Positions 1-11,612 of a DNA stretch of 64,000 nucleotides are shown here, piece after piece. Below the pieces are notes generated by a model that worked only from the letters and a program-made list of their open reading frames with translations, was not told where the DNA came from and did no database searches. Positions within the stretch are counted from its first letter, which is position 1. Every line of letters starts with the position of its first letter. Made by a program: the position numbers and the translations under genes. Source of the DNA: Hypholoma sublateritium FD-334 SS-4 (lineage: Eukaryota > Basidiomycota > Agaricomycetes > Agaricales > Strophariaceae); assembly GCA_000827495.1 (NCBI GenBank), contig KN817543.1, positions 124,001 through 188,000 of the forward strand, written 5' to 3'.

Positions 1-1736
1 CACTCCCCTCCTGTAGGCATCTTGTATACAGCTCTGAATAAGCATGATTTCCCCTTCTTCGAAATATACTTGCACCGGTGAACCACAGTGTATGAGTCGT
101 CGCTAACATGAACTGTTTTTACTGTGTTAACACATTTGCAGAACTTGCATTGCGGACTGATGCGTTGACCAAATGGTGCTTTCGAAGGATGGGACCACCT
201 ATACAATGCAGGGAGCTTATTTGGCTGACCAGGCAATGAACCGCAAAACTCAAAAATCCCAGTGTGCGAACCAAGAACCTGATTGTCTTGAAGGAGCGGT
301 ACTAGCGAGTAGCGGCCATATATAAAAAAATTGACGATATGGCGCTCCACGAAATTGAAGCACAACGAGGGTTGGAAGTCGGTGTGACTGTACGCATAAA
401 TGCGCAGAAATAAAGCCCTAGAAATTGCTTAAGAACAGTGGAGCTATAGAATCAAATTTGCTTACTTTTGAGCATAGGCTTGTAACGCAAGGTTTGATTC
501 AGAGATATTGACAACCGAACCACATGCCATAATGTGGAGCAGATTTGTACTGCTGCATTTCAAGAGTGCTTGAAACTTTGGGGGGAAAAGATATTCGAAA
601 ACCTGATTACGTGTCAATGGAATACATTTTGAGAAAAGTACAAGTACACATACCTCCTCCAACGGAGCTGACCCACAATGGTTGGGTCCGATATGAAGAT
701 ACCCAGTGATGGGGTCTGAATGGGTTGTTATAAATACGCAGAAGCGTGTAAATCTTCAATGTACTTGTTCAGATGATTGAATTGGTATAGGAAGAGACTT
801 TCTTACCTTTTGAACAATGGCTTTTTAAGTTGGTTCAGCAAATTGTCCATCCGCCCTTGGAAGTTGGCAATTTCTTCTGGGCTGCTGAGGTCGAAATCAA
901 TCTCAACTAGGGCTACATTGCCTTTGAGCCAAGGAAAAAGAGCCTGATAGGAAACTGAACATGGTGTGTCGAGAATCGACCAGCCCCGAAGATGTAAGGA
1001 GAAAATAATAAGAGGTGTCATGATTATTTTTGGGTGATTTTCCCGTGTAGCCATGCCCCGTAAAAAAATGAATGGCTGTCATACAATAAGCATACGGGAA
1101 TTAAAATCTATTAGCACACTTACATATGGCTTCTCCTTTCCCAGAACCCCATCTTCACCTTGTCTCACAGCAAAACAAGGAGGGCAAACAAAATTGTCAG
1201 CCTCGTTCTCGGGGATGAAAAGGCAAGTTTGGCAGTATGCCCGTTCACCGCATGCTGGGCAAAGGTAGAGCACGCCACCGTTGCGGCACCCACTACAAAA
1301 CTGGGCCAAAATGAGTCAAAAATAAGTGGAGAGCATGCAGTGTTTTGCTTACTGAACCTGGTTCCATTTCTGGGCCTTGGAGGGTAATTTTGCAATATGA
1401 TTCCGACGTTACACCGCCACAGAACTCAATCCCCGATTTAGATGCAAGATTGCGAATTGCACTGCCAGTGGTCGAGTTGCCGCTGCCAGTCGTAGGTTGG
1501 TTGGGTTTAGTTACATTGGCGCCTAGGCGCACTCTAGCCGCAGGAGCACCAGCGCATGCGCCTGCATAAGATGTGACCGTTCGTGGACGAAGATCACGGT
1601 CGATGGGCGCCCAAGGTGGCATAGTAATAAATGGTCTCAACAAGTTGAACTTGTCCAGGCATGTGATTCTAAAGTATGTTTCAACCATGGCCCGTGCGAG
1701 CGCTGCATGATGGATCATGTGAGGTGTAGCGTCCAC
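1..1736 (-). CDS. Cysteine-rich Agaricomycete-type hypothetical protein, 3' end outside window
   Basis: Six exons fit in phase on the minus strand: 1736-1353, 1300-1124, 1075-807, 753-654, 602-466 and 417 to the window edge, all with GT-AG introns of 48-53 bases. The protein starts MDATPHMIHH. Exon 2 carries an eight-cysteine treble-clef-like cluster, C-x2-C-x8-C-x2-C-x5-C-x2-C-x12-C-x2-C, that would bind two zinc ions. Exon 3 has the conserved-looking stretch LHLRGWSILDTPCSVSYQAL, and exon 4 has VFITTHSDP. The last exon has a second Cys/His-rich patch (CKFCKC, then HRCKY) before leaving the window. I recognise the overall pattern as a large Agaricomycete family of unknown function, but I know of no activity. 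Every junction keeps frame, which argues for an intact gene. The start codon is the first ATG of the open frame and could lie further upstream in another exon. Confidence 0.8.
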
Positions 1737-2016
1737 TCAGCACTGGCATTCCAATGCGGCCAGACGTTTTCCAGACCAGTCACCTAGATCCGTCTAACTG
1801 ACTATTTACTTCCACTTTGTCTTTTTCTTCCGCCCTTTATCGTCTTTCTTTATTGTACACAACCCTCACATGGCCCTCCGAAGACGAAGCCGGTCCAACC
1901 TTCATATTCCTTTGCCTGAACCTGAGGAGTGGTGGGAGGGCGGGTCGACGGGTACGTGTGCGTTGTTCCACGACGGCGCCGCCAGCTGACAAACGGCGCT
2001 ATCCAATCTGTCTGCT

Positions 2017-3174
2017 ATGTCCGGTTACCTGCCACCGTCTGTGAACTGCCAACGCTTCCCGACATCGCCCACGACGTATGCACACATCTCGGCACGCAAA
2101 CGCCCGCCTTCTTTGGTTCTAGGCAGCATTGAAGAAGAGAGCTCTGAATACGACTGTGGCATTCTCGACCTCGGCGCGGAGACGCCATCGAGCGCGCACT
2201 CGCCGACGCTCGACGAGCACAACGCCTTTGTGTCGGAGTGGGCGCAGACGGGCCTCGTCGCCCCACGGGCAACCATTTGGCGTCTGCCGTCGCGCACTTC
2301 GCTTGCGCGGGACCGCGAGCGCACGTTGAGGAAGGAGTCTGTCGACCGCGATTGTGGCATCTGGTACGTGCAGCGCCATGCATACAGGTGACAACGGTAG
2401 CTAACCATACGGCATGNGCCTGCTCCAGCTTCGAATTCGCCGTCGTGCCCTGTCGTACGCTCTGCTGCGGGAAGATCTTCTGCACCGAGCACCTCGCCGA
2501 CGTGAGTCTCCCTGCGTGCTACTTACGTGTTGCGTATGCTCATCGCCGCCCGTTTCTCACCTCGCTTATGTTCCCTGCCAACTGACACTTATTTNCTCAC
2601 TGCTGCATGTCCCTTGCTCTGNTGATNCTCCCTGCCCGCNGCCACTTACGTGCTCATCGCCATTCATCCTTTACTATTATGACAGTGGCTGCATGGCCCG
2701 AATGCGCAGGGCCGCTGCCCGAACTGCGAGAATCTCTGCTCGCTCGAGGCGAGCACACTCTCGCTTGCGCCGCCCGTGCTGCTCGACGTGCCAAGCCTCT
2801 CTCGGCGGCGCCCCACTGCGAGCACCAGCGCCGCTAAACAATNAAAACCCGGGGCCTACTCCCCATCGCCACTCACAGCCGTGCAGCCGCGCACGAACGA
2901 CACCCTGCCGGTCCCGCCGGCGGCAGCAGCAGTACGCGCGGCTCCGCCGTCGCCTTCGCACGCCCCTGTCTCGTCTTCGTCGTCGGCGTCGTCGTCGGCG
3001 GCGGCGTCCACCGCGCCGGAGAGCGACGAGGAGGGGCGGCCAGCGCAGCACGGGCTGCCTGCGGCGTTTGTGCCGTCGAGCGCTGCGCTGGGCACGGCGG
3101 CGTCGTGGGGCGCGGTCAGCCGACTGATGAGTCTCATCACGTTCCTGGTACTCGCGTACAAGGTTCTGTCATGA
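2017..3174 (+). CDS. RING-like protein with C-terminal membrane anchor
   Basis: Three exons (2017-2363, 2429-2501, 2686-3174) give about 302 residues. The second splice joins CGIC to FEFAVVPC. Together with the third exon this forms a RING-like finger: CGIC, then CCGKIFCTEHLADWLHG, then CPNC. The usual third-to-sixth ligands are rearranged: Lys sits where a RING has His, and His follows the FC pair, so E2 binding is not assured. After the finger comes a Ser/Ala/Pro-rich linker with an acidic patch (PESDEEG). A single hydrophobic helix near the end (VSRLMSLITFLVLAYKVLS) makes it a probable tail-anchored membrane protein with the finger facing the cytosol. A role as an E3 ubiquitin ligase is inference from fold. 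The N-terminal 110 residues are acidic and of no known family. Ambiguous bases at 2417 and in intron 2 do not affect the frame. Confidence 0.75.
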
Positions 3175-3745
3175 GACCACGTCCCGAGGCTCGAGAATCT
3201 TCGGATTGTATACTGATCATCGATTCGATGTCCTCGATTAGGCCGCACGAGCGCCGCGCTGGCGTACTACCACCTCACCTTCCCGCGATGGTGTTCTCTG
3301 AGCTTCAACGCTCCTGTTTGTGATCGGCGCATCGCTTAAATTAACCCCAGCACACGACCTTTACGACACAACACGTCTTTCTTCTCCCGTTCTCCACGTG
3401 GGATACCCTCCATGCACGCCCGCGACGTCCTTGTACTCCCTTTCCCCAGCGTACCATGATGTGGGGGAAAATTGGTAAATTACATTGCGAATTACCTTTT
3501 ATACTTGGCCGAAATTTTTGGTAGGTAACTTACATACTTTTATGACCCCAGCGGACTTTTATACGCAACCCTACATTCCATTCGTCGTCGCTGAGTCGCT
3601 GACCTCATTTGGCTGATACCCTGCAGGTAGACGCCAAGGACATGCCCCTCCCCTCCCCCGAGATGGCCCACATAGTGAACGCCGCATGCGCGCTGTTAGA
3701 TGCTGGCTTCTTTGTTGTGACCATGGTACGCATATTCTCTCCTCC
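3175..3745. other. Intergenic, no gene seen
   Basis: This stretch separates the RING-like gene from the BCS1-like remnant, both of which end here, so it holds two converging 3' ends. I see no sustained reading frame, tRNA or repeat. Confidence 0.5.
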
Positions 3746-4294
3746 CTATGCGCTGCACTGACCATCTTCCTGCGGCTTTTCGTGGATCTTGCGAGTCTCT
3801 TTCTTGCGCTCCCCCTGCACCCACACCTCGACACCATTCGCTGCGGCTTCAGGCTGCGACTTGTGCTTTAGGAGGTCTATTAGCCATGCACATCAGCGCT
3901 GCTCTGATGACAGATAGCCTGCAACAGAAAAACACGCACATCCTTGGAGTCCCACCATGCTGAACTCGTCGTCGGGGAGGCCGTCTGCGAACTTCTTCGC
4001 GAGTGCCGCAAGCGTACGCTTGTCGAGTAGCTTGACCTTCATCAGGGATGGGTCCGGTGGTGGGGGCAGGTACGCCGTGTTCGTCGTACCGAATTGGTCC
4101 TTGTCGAGCACGGCTGCCGCCGGAGTGGGTGCGGGTGGTCTGGAAAGAGTGGGCGGCGGGGGCGACACAGTGCCATTGGATGAGGCGATCGTCAGCAACG
4201 TCGTGCAGGAGAGGAGAGAGGTAGCGGACAATGCGAAGCTCATCAAGAGCGACCACAGTGATGGCGGGGTCAGGATGGCACAAAGTAAGTACAC
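3746..4294 (-). pseudogene. C-terminal remnant of a BCS1-like AAA ATPase
   Basis: Two exons join in phase: about 4294-3940 and 3876-3746, with an intron of 63 bases. The join gives LPDDEFSMVGLQGYLLKHKS, then NGVEVWVQGERKKETRK and a stop. This is the pattern of the small helical lid at the end of fungal BCS1-like ATPases, which translocate folded protein across the mitochondrial inner membrane. The upstream LLDKRTLAALAKKFAD fits the same lid. The Walker A, Walker B and arginine-finger parts of the AAA module should lie upstream, at higher coordinates. There the sequence instead becomes proline-rich, and within 120 bases a different gene remnant begins on the other strand. I read it as a 5'-truncated relic. 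An alternative is a short gene using only this lid, which I consider unlikely. Confidence 0.5.
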
Positions 4295-4412
4295 TCAGTT
4301 TATCTTCTGCAGATTTTGGCGTAACCTGCATATGATTTTATGGCGGCCGCTCTGCGTACTGCTCAATGATCCAAAGGATGCTCGAAGCGTGCGCGGTCAC
4401 CCGATCACACAG

Positions 4413-4672
4413 AAAATCAAACCCCCACAGCACCGAAGCGCGTTCGATCTACTGTCGAGCCAGTGCGCCGCCCCGCAGCCGCCACCTCTGCCAAAGCTCG
4501 CGAACAGATGAAGGACAAGCAGAAACNGATGACAGANCGCCTCCAGAGGGAGGAGGAGTTCAAGCGCAAGTACAAGAAAGATTTCCCTGGATGGAGGTTT
4601 TATATCGACTCGGAGAACCTGGACTCGAAACTCGAGACCCAGTTCAAGGCNAAGATCTTGCGTCTCGGTGGG
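4413..4672 (+). pseudogene. Fragment of a Dbf4/Dfp1-like S-phase kinase regulator
   Basis: One exon reads from an acceptor-like cacacag to a GG/gtgtgt donor. It encodes a basic leader (TAPKRVRSTVEPVRRP), a charged helix (AREQMKDKQK) and then KKDFPGWRFYIDSENLDSK followed by KILRLGG. The last part matches the start of the BRCT-like motif N of Dbf4/Dfp1/Him1, the activator of the Cdc7 replication kinase. The expected continuation (a Phe-rich loop and a V-T-H motif) is not present after the next acceptor near 4708. The zinc-finger motif C is also absent from the window. With no partner exons upstream within reach, this is best called a truncated copy. Three ambiguous bases (4527, 4537, 4651) fall inside. 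Confidence 0.55.
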
Positions 4673-4999
4673 GTGTGTAATTTCCCGTCTCTGACTGTGC
4701 TATACAGGGTTCAAGCTGGTCCACAAGCCCCGCCCAGCCGTCACACACCACCTCATCTCGGCTCTGCATTTTGGGCGTACCGGGCATGCTGGGCAGGCAG
4801 GGCAACATACCCATAGTCGGTTCATGTGCAGCTGCGTGTGGTTGAGGCGGGCAGTACATTTTGTGTACAAATTATTTGTTCAATAAATTCATTCATCGTG
4901 TAGTGATCCAGGCCTGAGTGCGACTTTTCACCGGACAAGGTACAGAATTAAATGAATAAAGGACTACCATCATCTGGTGCGACATGACTAATTGTTGGG
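4673..4999. other. Intergenic, no gene seen
   Basis: This is AT-rich DNA after the Dbf4-like fragment, containing caataaa-type signals near 4880 and 4950. It probably includes the 3' untranslated region of the small minus-strand gene that follows. Confidence 0.4.
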
Positions 5000-5594
5000 C
5001 TACAGAGTACGGCCACCCCCCATTCGCTGAAGCTCATGCAATAGGCTTTCTAGAGTTTTGTTGATCTCTCTCCTATCTTCCCTGGCCTCTGCTGCCATCC
5101 TTTCAAGACTATTCGTGATGCTTGCCATATCTTGTGGCCCAATATCCTCCTGGCTGGAAGTTCGAAGCCTCTTCACCGATCCATGATGGGTTTCAGGATC
5201 CAAATCCAGCTTGCGTTTGATAGACGAACTGCTACTCTAAAATTGGAAGTCAATGAAGCAAACATATCAGACTTCGGGAGGTGATCCCCACCTTGGTACT
5301 GCACAGGATGGTAATGGTAGTTGGTGCGCTGCTCATCTGAGTCTTTGGGGACCCTATGCAAGGTGCCAGTGGTCTGGGAGGCCTATTTTCTACACTGCTT
5401 TCCCTGTGTTCGACTCGGAGTAGTTGAGGATGCCCTTCGCTGGTACTGGGACTTGGTTGTAAAGAATTTGTCGGATTGGTAGACTTGAAGAGGGGTGCTT
5501 GCGAACCTATTCTGACTGGTGAGAAATAGAATATGTCGTCCGAGCTTATGGGCTCTCGTGAAGAAGGGTTGTTTTTGCTTTTTCGTCGCCCCAT
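5000..5594 (-). CDS. Small coiled-coil protein of unknown function
   Basis: Two exons, 5594-5292 and 5236-5000, with a 55-base GT-AG intron, give 179 residues with no frame problem (303 + 237 bases). The N-terminus is basic (MGRRKSKNN), which may be a nuclear signal. The middle is Ser/Pro-rich and disordered-looking. A basic patch follows the splice (SIKRKLDLD). The last 60 residues, MASITNSLERMAAEAREDRR and onward to LLHELQRMGG, form a clear amphipathic coiled coil. I recognise no family. It is transcribed away from the DUF6698 gene with only 247 bases between the two start codons, so the two probably share a promoter. A link in function is inference from that layout alone. Confidence 0.7.
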
Positions 5595-5841
5595 TAGATG
5601 CCTTCTTGCTATGGGCTGCTAGAATTTATAGCTGACCCTCCACCCAAACCCCCCACAGCTCAAACCGACACTGTTCGGGAGCCACGCTCTGAGTCACGAC
5701 GCACTTTCAAATCAAACAAGTCATAGACTCTTATTCTACGGATCCGGCTCCCTGACGAAGTCACATCTGAATTCTGTATAAATAGTATAAATTAATGAGT
5801 GTCGCATAGGGCTTGGGCATTGCTTACCGTCTCAAACTCAA
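5595..5841. promoter_or_regulatory. Shared divergent promoter
   Basis: The gap between the two divergent start codons is 247 bases. A TATAAATA box lies at 5777-5784, 58 bases before the DUF6698 start codon, with a second TATAAA a few bases on. No clear TATA box faces the minus-strand gene. Confidence 0.5.
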
Positions 5842-7435
5842 ATGTCATCCTCTAACCGTCTGCCCTCTGAGCCTCCTAGGCCAGAAATTGAACCCCCCGA
5901 GTCAGTGCTGGATCCTGCAATGCAGACTGCCGTGAAGAATTTCATCACGCTCGCCTTGGAGAATAGGTCTAAGAAACAAAAGTTTGTCATCTGTCCAATT
6001 CCTGTTTCATGTGACGCCCAATTTGAAATTTCTACAGAAGAAAAAGCAGTGACGATGCTGTAGAAGGCGATTCAGAGAAGTCAGTACATAAACTTGGGCG
6101 TTTCTACAGCCGTCAAGACGACCCATTCAGCAGGATTGATACCATTGTGAACTTTGGCATCCAACATGAGGTTGCTGACGATGAAGAGAGCAATACAGAA
6201 GCACCTCCTTTGTCCATTAGGTATGTTACTTACAACTTGAACTTCTTTTCACCCGCGATGTTGCCATCTAATGAACTTCGGCCAGAGAAACACGACTGCT
6301 TCGGAGCTGGAAGCTGTTATGTAGCATCATTCCCAACTTCCTTACTGAGATGCTTGCGCTGTCTGATAATCGTCCCGTTCGCAAAGCCATGTGCCAAGAG
6401 GTTTGTTTGGATATGTTCGCTATTGTGACTAAGTATGAATTTATCTGATTATTGTCCTTTCTTTAGATTTACAAAGGCGTTACTGCTGCTCGTGCTGACG
6501 ATTCTAGTAGCCTGAGGGGATGGATTCCGGCCTATATTCTTCTGGATCCAAAAGAAGCTTTGATTCCACCAATTCAAGCAAAGGCCAGGCACTATAATGA
6601 CCGAGGCTTTCATCACCCCGCCACTGCGTCCTTACTCTGTCCTTTAAAATATCCCGATACACCAGAGTAAGTTTTGTGCCTGCCCTATCTTCGTTTCAAA
6701 CTTACTTGCCTATCAGGACTTATAATAGCATCAAAGCTGGAAAGTTGTCTGTGACGGCAACACTGCTGCCAAGATTTCTCTTTCCTGACAAGACTGTCTA
6801 TGATCCGATGGATATTTCAAAGGACCTCCTTAGCGGCCATGTCATGTTTCGTGTAGGTGTCCAGAATCTTGCATCATTGCGCTAGCTTGTATTTTTCACT
6901 TATAATTTTGCTCTAGGCTGCTAAGCACATCTTTCAAGGCCCAAGTTCTGCTTTAGAAGAGCCTGGTGCTCATCGCGGGAAGCAAGGTAATGCTGCATTG
7001 TCTGGTATTACTTCCATGACACCATACACTATAGCCTATGTTGCCATGCAGGTAAGGCATTCCTCTTTTTCCCGAATATTTATTCAACTGCTAATCATGC
7101 AATCTACTGGTGTCTAGGTTCGTTTTTGCCTTAGCTCAACAGGCAGCTGGGCAGCAAAAGATGGTGCCTTCAGCTATGCTGAGTTTTATTGGCACATTGT
7201 GGGGCTTTTAGACGATGATGAAGATGAAGAATGCACTGACATCATAAATCTGTACAACCAGTGAGTTTTTCGACTTCACTTGTGATATGTTGAGCCTTTA
7301 CACTATCCTAGCCATGTGTTTGGAACTGCAAACCCACACGGTGATGCCAATGGTACAGATGCCATTGAGGTTGAAAATGAATATGATGTGATTAAGAGTC
7401 AGCGCGCTGGAAAGCGCGCACGGCGCTCTCTCTAA
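5842..7435 (+). CDS. DUF6698 family protein
   Basis: Eight exons (5842-5981, 6038-6220, 6286-6400, 6467-6666, 6717-6852, 6917-7051, 7118-7260, 7312-7435) total 1176 bases, exactly 392 codons, with introns of 50-66 bases. Hallmarks of the family are in order: LLCSIIPNFLTEMLALSDN in exon 3, then AARADDSSSLRGWIPAYIL and HYNDRGFHH in exon 4, FRAAKHIFQGPSSA across exons 5 and 6, and YVAMQVRFCLSSTGSW across exons 6 and 7, followed by a YAEFYWHIVGLLDD motif. A basic tail (KSQRAGKRARRS) may direct it to the nucleus. DUF6698 is an Agaricomycete-expanded family of unknown biochemical role. I know of no demonstrated activity and see no catalytic motif. The start ATG is the first in the frame, 58 bases after a TATA box. 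The gene appears intact. Confidence 0.88.
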
Positions 7436-9030
7436 TGTAGTATTAATTAAGTATTAGTTTCGAAGTAGTTATTGTTACAAATGTCTTATGAGCTACATAT
7501 TTTAATTAATTTCCAGAATCCTATTCGAGGCATCAATGACCTGATTTCGGTGTGCCAACATTTGGATTGGGAATGAAATGTATCCAGAATATTATTGCCG
7601 AAATAAGCATTGATAATCGACCACCTGTACCAGCAGTGTCTAAATTGGCAACCAATACGAAATTGTTTTTAACAGACTAGGTTTACAAAGAAATGCATGA
7701 TTACGGGAAACTTAGAGTGTTCTGTGTATTTTCTTAAATCAGGCATTTGAGGATGGAATCTTGTAAACAGATATCTACCATTGGGAAAATGGATCAGCAA
7801 GGTAGATGCCGATTGAAAACATCACACAGATAAATGTGTTGGGAAATTGATTTAGCAAGATAAATCACAACTGAGAACGTCATGCAGATAAATATGTATA
7901 TCACAATTACAGACTGGAATAGTTTTTGCCAGCAATGTTATATCTGGCGCATCTTTGCAAATTTAACAATGTGGATTGGGACCTGAAAATCCTGTATTTC
8001 CATTTCAGACCCCCAAAGGTTCAACAGATTGGGCAGGTTGTACAATCGCTCTTTTATGGCCAGGGTATATCATTATGCCGTTTAAACCACAACATGACAT
8101 ACTATCTACTTCGCAGAAACATGGTATCTATGAGCTAGATCTGCAATAACAGCAAGTTTTTATAATGGTCCACAATTGAAACAATGACGCTTAGACTTAG
8201 AAATGCATGTAAGAAATGATATAATTTTTCCGTTAGAAAACTAATATCAAATAGCAAGGATTGCACAATATCTATAAACTTGTAGGATTTGTGAGATCCC
8301 TCCTTTCTGGCCATGCCTGTTGATTCCTTGCAGCATTATGAAGTTTCCGACCCATGTATAACTTTACCGAGACCTTATAAACTTGCGCCGTGCTCTCCCT
8401 GTTTTGCTGATGGAGTGAACAAAGGACGATCGAGGCGAGCTCACATGAAACGAGGCACAACAGAAATTCATCGGCATCGACGCTAATTGAACGGGTAGAT
8501 TCAGCGTGGAGTGACGACTCGGACACGCTGGTCCTGCACATGCCTCGGCCAGTTAGCGGAGTACCATGGATACAGTTCTTCCGCGACTACTCAGCTTGAG
8601 GTTGGGATCGCCTATTTATTATATTATTTATCTTCCACGACATCTTGATTTCCACTCACATACAATTTCATACTAACACTCTACAATCATCCCGTCTAAT
8701 TCGACTACGCTTTGCTTTCCATCTCATTTTTTTGTATCAGTATATGTGGCGTACATCCAACCCAGAGACGGCGCCGGGGGGAATATCACATCTGTCTTAT
8801 TCAAGAACGCGACAAAGAAGAAATGGTTAGCCCTCACACGTGCGCTTTCCACTTCGCCTGTTGTCAAATTTCTTCCACTGGTAATACGAACACACCACAC
8901 AACCAACATGAACTTTGTCTAAGAAGAAAACAAACTGGCTCCCAATCGCAGTTCTATCAAACGTAGTATTAATTATTCTTAAAAAGATTTCTGTAGGTCC
9001 GGGCGTAGGCTAAGATGCTACGAGTAACAA
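7436..9030. other. 1.6 kb AT-rich interval without a supportable gene
   Basis: Open frames here are short (at most 89 codons) and show no family motif, and no set of exons joins convincingly. A TATTATATTATTTAT stretch lies near 8620. The left half contains 3' sequence of the DUF6698 gene, and the right end contains that of the metalloprotease. Confidence 0.4.
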
Positions 9031-11612
9031 CTAAGACGGCGGGCAGGCCGGTGGAAGGAGGAAGCTATTTGTGTGGTTCGCAGCGCCAACGCCTAGGCCT
9101 AGCCCGCGGCTGGCGAATGCGTCCCAGAGTGCGCATGCGTTCGCACCGCCGAAGTGGTTTACATCTGCTTGCAGCCACGCATCGCGTGCATTTAGGACTG
9201 CGAACAAATCATTATTTTTCACCCAAGATAATTTTTTAGAGTGCTTACAAGTGGGATTGCAAGGCTGGATAGCTAGCAAGTCGATAAACAGGTGCAAGAA
9301 GATTACATTACCCTCGGACGTCGTAGGATCCGTGCGGGCGTTGGCAGAGAAGCCATTTAGGTCAACGAGGTTATCGTAGACATTAAAGAGCATGTTCGCC
9401 CACACTTCACCGATGGCTGCAGACTTTTTGAGTAATCGTATCCGTAAAGACATGGAAACAAAAAATCTCACCATGCACTTCGGTACGAGTCTGCAAATCT
9501 GAATATAGGAGGGGGTTGGTAGTACTATACATAGTCATGTTAGTTCAGGAAGACTGCAAAAGTTCTACTTAAACTAACGCGTTGGCGGAATAAGGGTGTG
9601 TTCGGATACCCGCCGGGTTGTTCGTGACATATTTCCCCAGGACAAAGTCCGGCGTTGCTGCCGAATCTTGTTCGTTCCAGCTGCGAACCACATGTCAATC
9701 GTCAAGCTTAAATAGTATGGATAGCCTACGGAGACGTACATGACCATTGTATCCGACCAACCCTCGCCCATCCCACCGGCCTCTGTGGTCTGGAGGCAGC
9801 GCCCCGTTCCACCGCCAGTCATTCGATTCGTAACACCGTGAGTCATTTCATGAGTCACTATATCGTTTTCCAGGGCACCGTCGCGCTCCGGCTATGGTAG
9901 CAGATGAATGTTGGCCCAGTAGGGGAACTCGATGTTCATGCAAATACTTACCGTCGTGAAAGTCCACAAAAACATCCCTGAGGCAGTGGTAAATTTCTGT
10001 CAAATGTATAAGGGTAGCGAAGCTTACTCGTCCTCCCGGACTGACCACTGAAAGTGTCATGATACCCATTAGCGATCGGGTACTCAGGAGGGTGACTTAT
10101 AACTCACTCGGCGGGCGTGGCAAAGTTAGCATTGTTGGTTCCGCCAGCATCTTGGACGGATATTGTGACCTGATCATTCCCAACGCCGCCCTTACCAAAG
10201 TTGTTGCTCTGAAAGTTGAAGCTCGCTTCGGTGAATCCATATCTGCGAAATACAAATGTATAAGCTTCAGGCGCCCCTTGATTTAGTAGACAGCGTACTT
10301 GTAAGTTAGATCATGCATAGTATTGACGACATAGAACGCATTTGTGCGCGCGGAGTCGATATTTATCTGGACTGTCGGATCGAGTGTCGGGTCCTGCTCG
10401 AAGATGAAGGCTAGTCCATCAGCACTTTCTGTGGTCGTCGCGGTCTGCGCGCCTTTAAATGAAACTGCGTTGTTCCCACTGTGCGCGGAGCATATCCAGC
10501 ACCCTGTATTTCTAATATCGAGCGCATGACTCACGAGGTTACGCTAAGCACGCGTACAGGTGTCAATCAAAGAGCGACGTTAGCATGGGTAGAAACGAGC
10601 ATTCGCGAAGGAGCAGTAGCTCACGTTGTGTTTATAGTGCCGGTGGAATGCCAGCCCAACGGTGATGACGTCAGGTCTTCTGGGTCTGTAAGCACCTGGA
10701 AGCCTTGCGTCAAGATCTCCTCCTGCATCGGAAGGACAAGGTACTACAACGTCCAAATCAGTAAACCTTCCAAAACTGAATCAAAAGAACAGACGCACGG
10801 AAGCCTGAGCGATGAAGTTGGTTACGGAAACGAGCGTACCCGCGTGCGCGTCCACAAACGCCTCAAACCAAGCGCCCGAGGCTTCGTTCTCAATCTGGAT
10901 TACGTGTGTGAGCACTGCCGCGCCGCTGGGCGTCGCGAAGAACTCGATTGTTGGTGGGTGCCCGTTGAAGCTGCCTGCTAGCGCATTCTCGGCGATAGAA
11001 ATTGCGGATTGAACTAAGATGCTTGGAGTAGTTGATGCGAGGCTCTCTTTACCGAAAATAGGTCAAACATAATTACAATAAAAATTAAAGGGCGTACTTG
11101 GAGTCACGAACGCGGAACCAAATGTAACGACCTAATATGCGCGATAGATTGCCATTAGAAGACATTTAACCTCAGAATTAAGACGTACTCACTTTGTTGT
11201 CTTTGCTGAATGCCACATTCGCTACAGCATTAGCGAAAGGAATGCCGTTCTGTGAGGATAGTGAGAAGTCCGATTAAATATCGCAGGTCTCACGCGACTT
11301 ACATGCATTTGAGTAAGGAAAGCATGATCCGAAACCTCCCCGGAGAAACCAGACCTGAATGCCACCGAACTGGAATTCACGGAGAGATGAGAAGCGGTGA
11401 AAGAGACGGAGGCGATTTTCAGGTCAAATTGCGAGCGCTTCGAGAAGGGGTGGTCAATCCCTTCGTTGAAAGTCTATTGACCATACACATTATTAATTGA
11501 ATTCAGATCTGTGTGAATGCAAAGCGACACACCTCAAAGGTGCTGATAGGGTGAATATTAGGGGCTTCACCTGAACCTTGGCACTTTCTTCGAGTCGTAG
11601 AGATACAGCGCT
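9031..11612 (-). CDS. Secreted metalloprotease, fungalysin family M36
   Basis: Fifteen exons join with correct phase: from about 11606-11533, then 11473-11303, 11249-11193, 11131-11098, 11046-10799, 10743-10625, 10478-10299, 10242-10108, 10047-10028, 9977-9952, 9891-9740, 9680-9579, 9524-9472, 9416-9249 and 9197-9031. The fungalysin propeptide is present ([20 protein letters not shown], then [14 protein letters not shown]). The catalytic part has [19 protein letters not shown], the zinc site THEMTHG (HExxH) and GGMGEGWSD with the third zinc ligand Glu. The C-terminus has LQPCNPT-like IQPCNPTF and [18 protein letters not shown]. These enzymes are secreted endopeptidases that cut collagen- and elastin-like substrates after removal of the propeptide. 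No residue of the site is lost. The exon with the start codon and signal peptide is not resolved: upstream of 11606 I find only ATG candidates that hit stops within a few codons. Confidence 0.88.

Noticed and set aside
8272..8541. 89-codon minus-strand frame
   Set aside because: No homology pattern, no flanking exons, and no start context.
10481..10981. 166-codon plus-strand open frame
   Set aside because: Antisense shadow of fungalysin propeptide exons.
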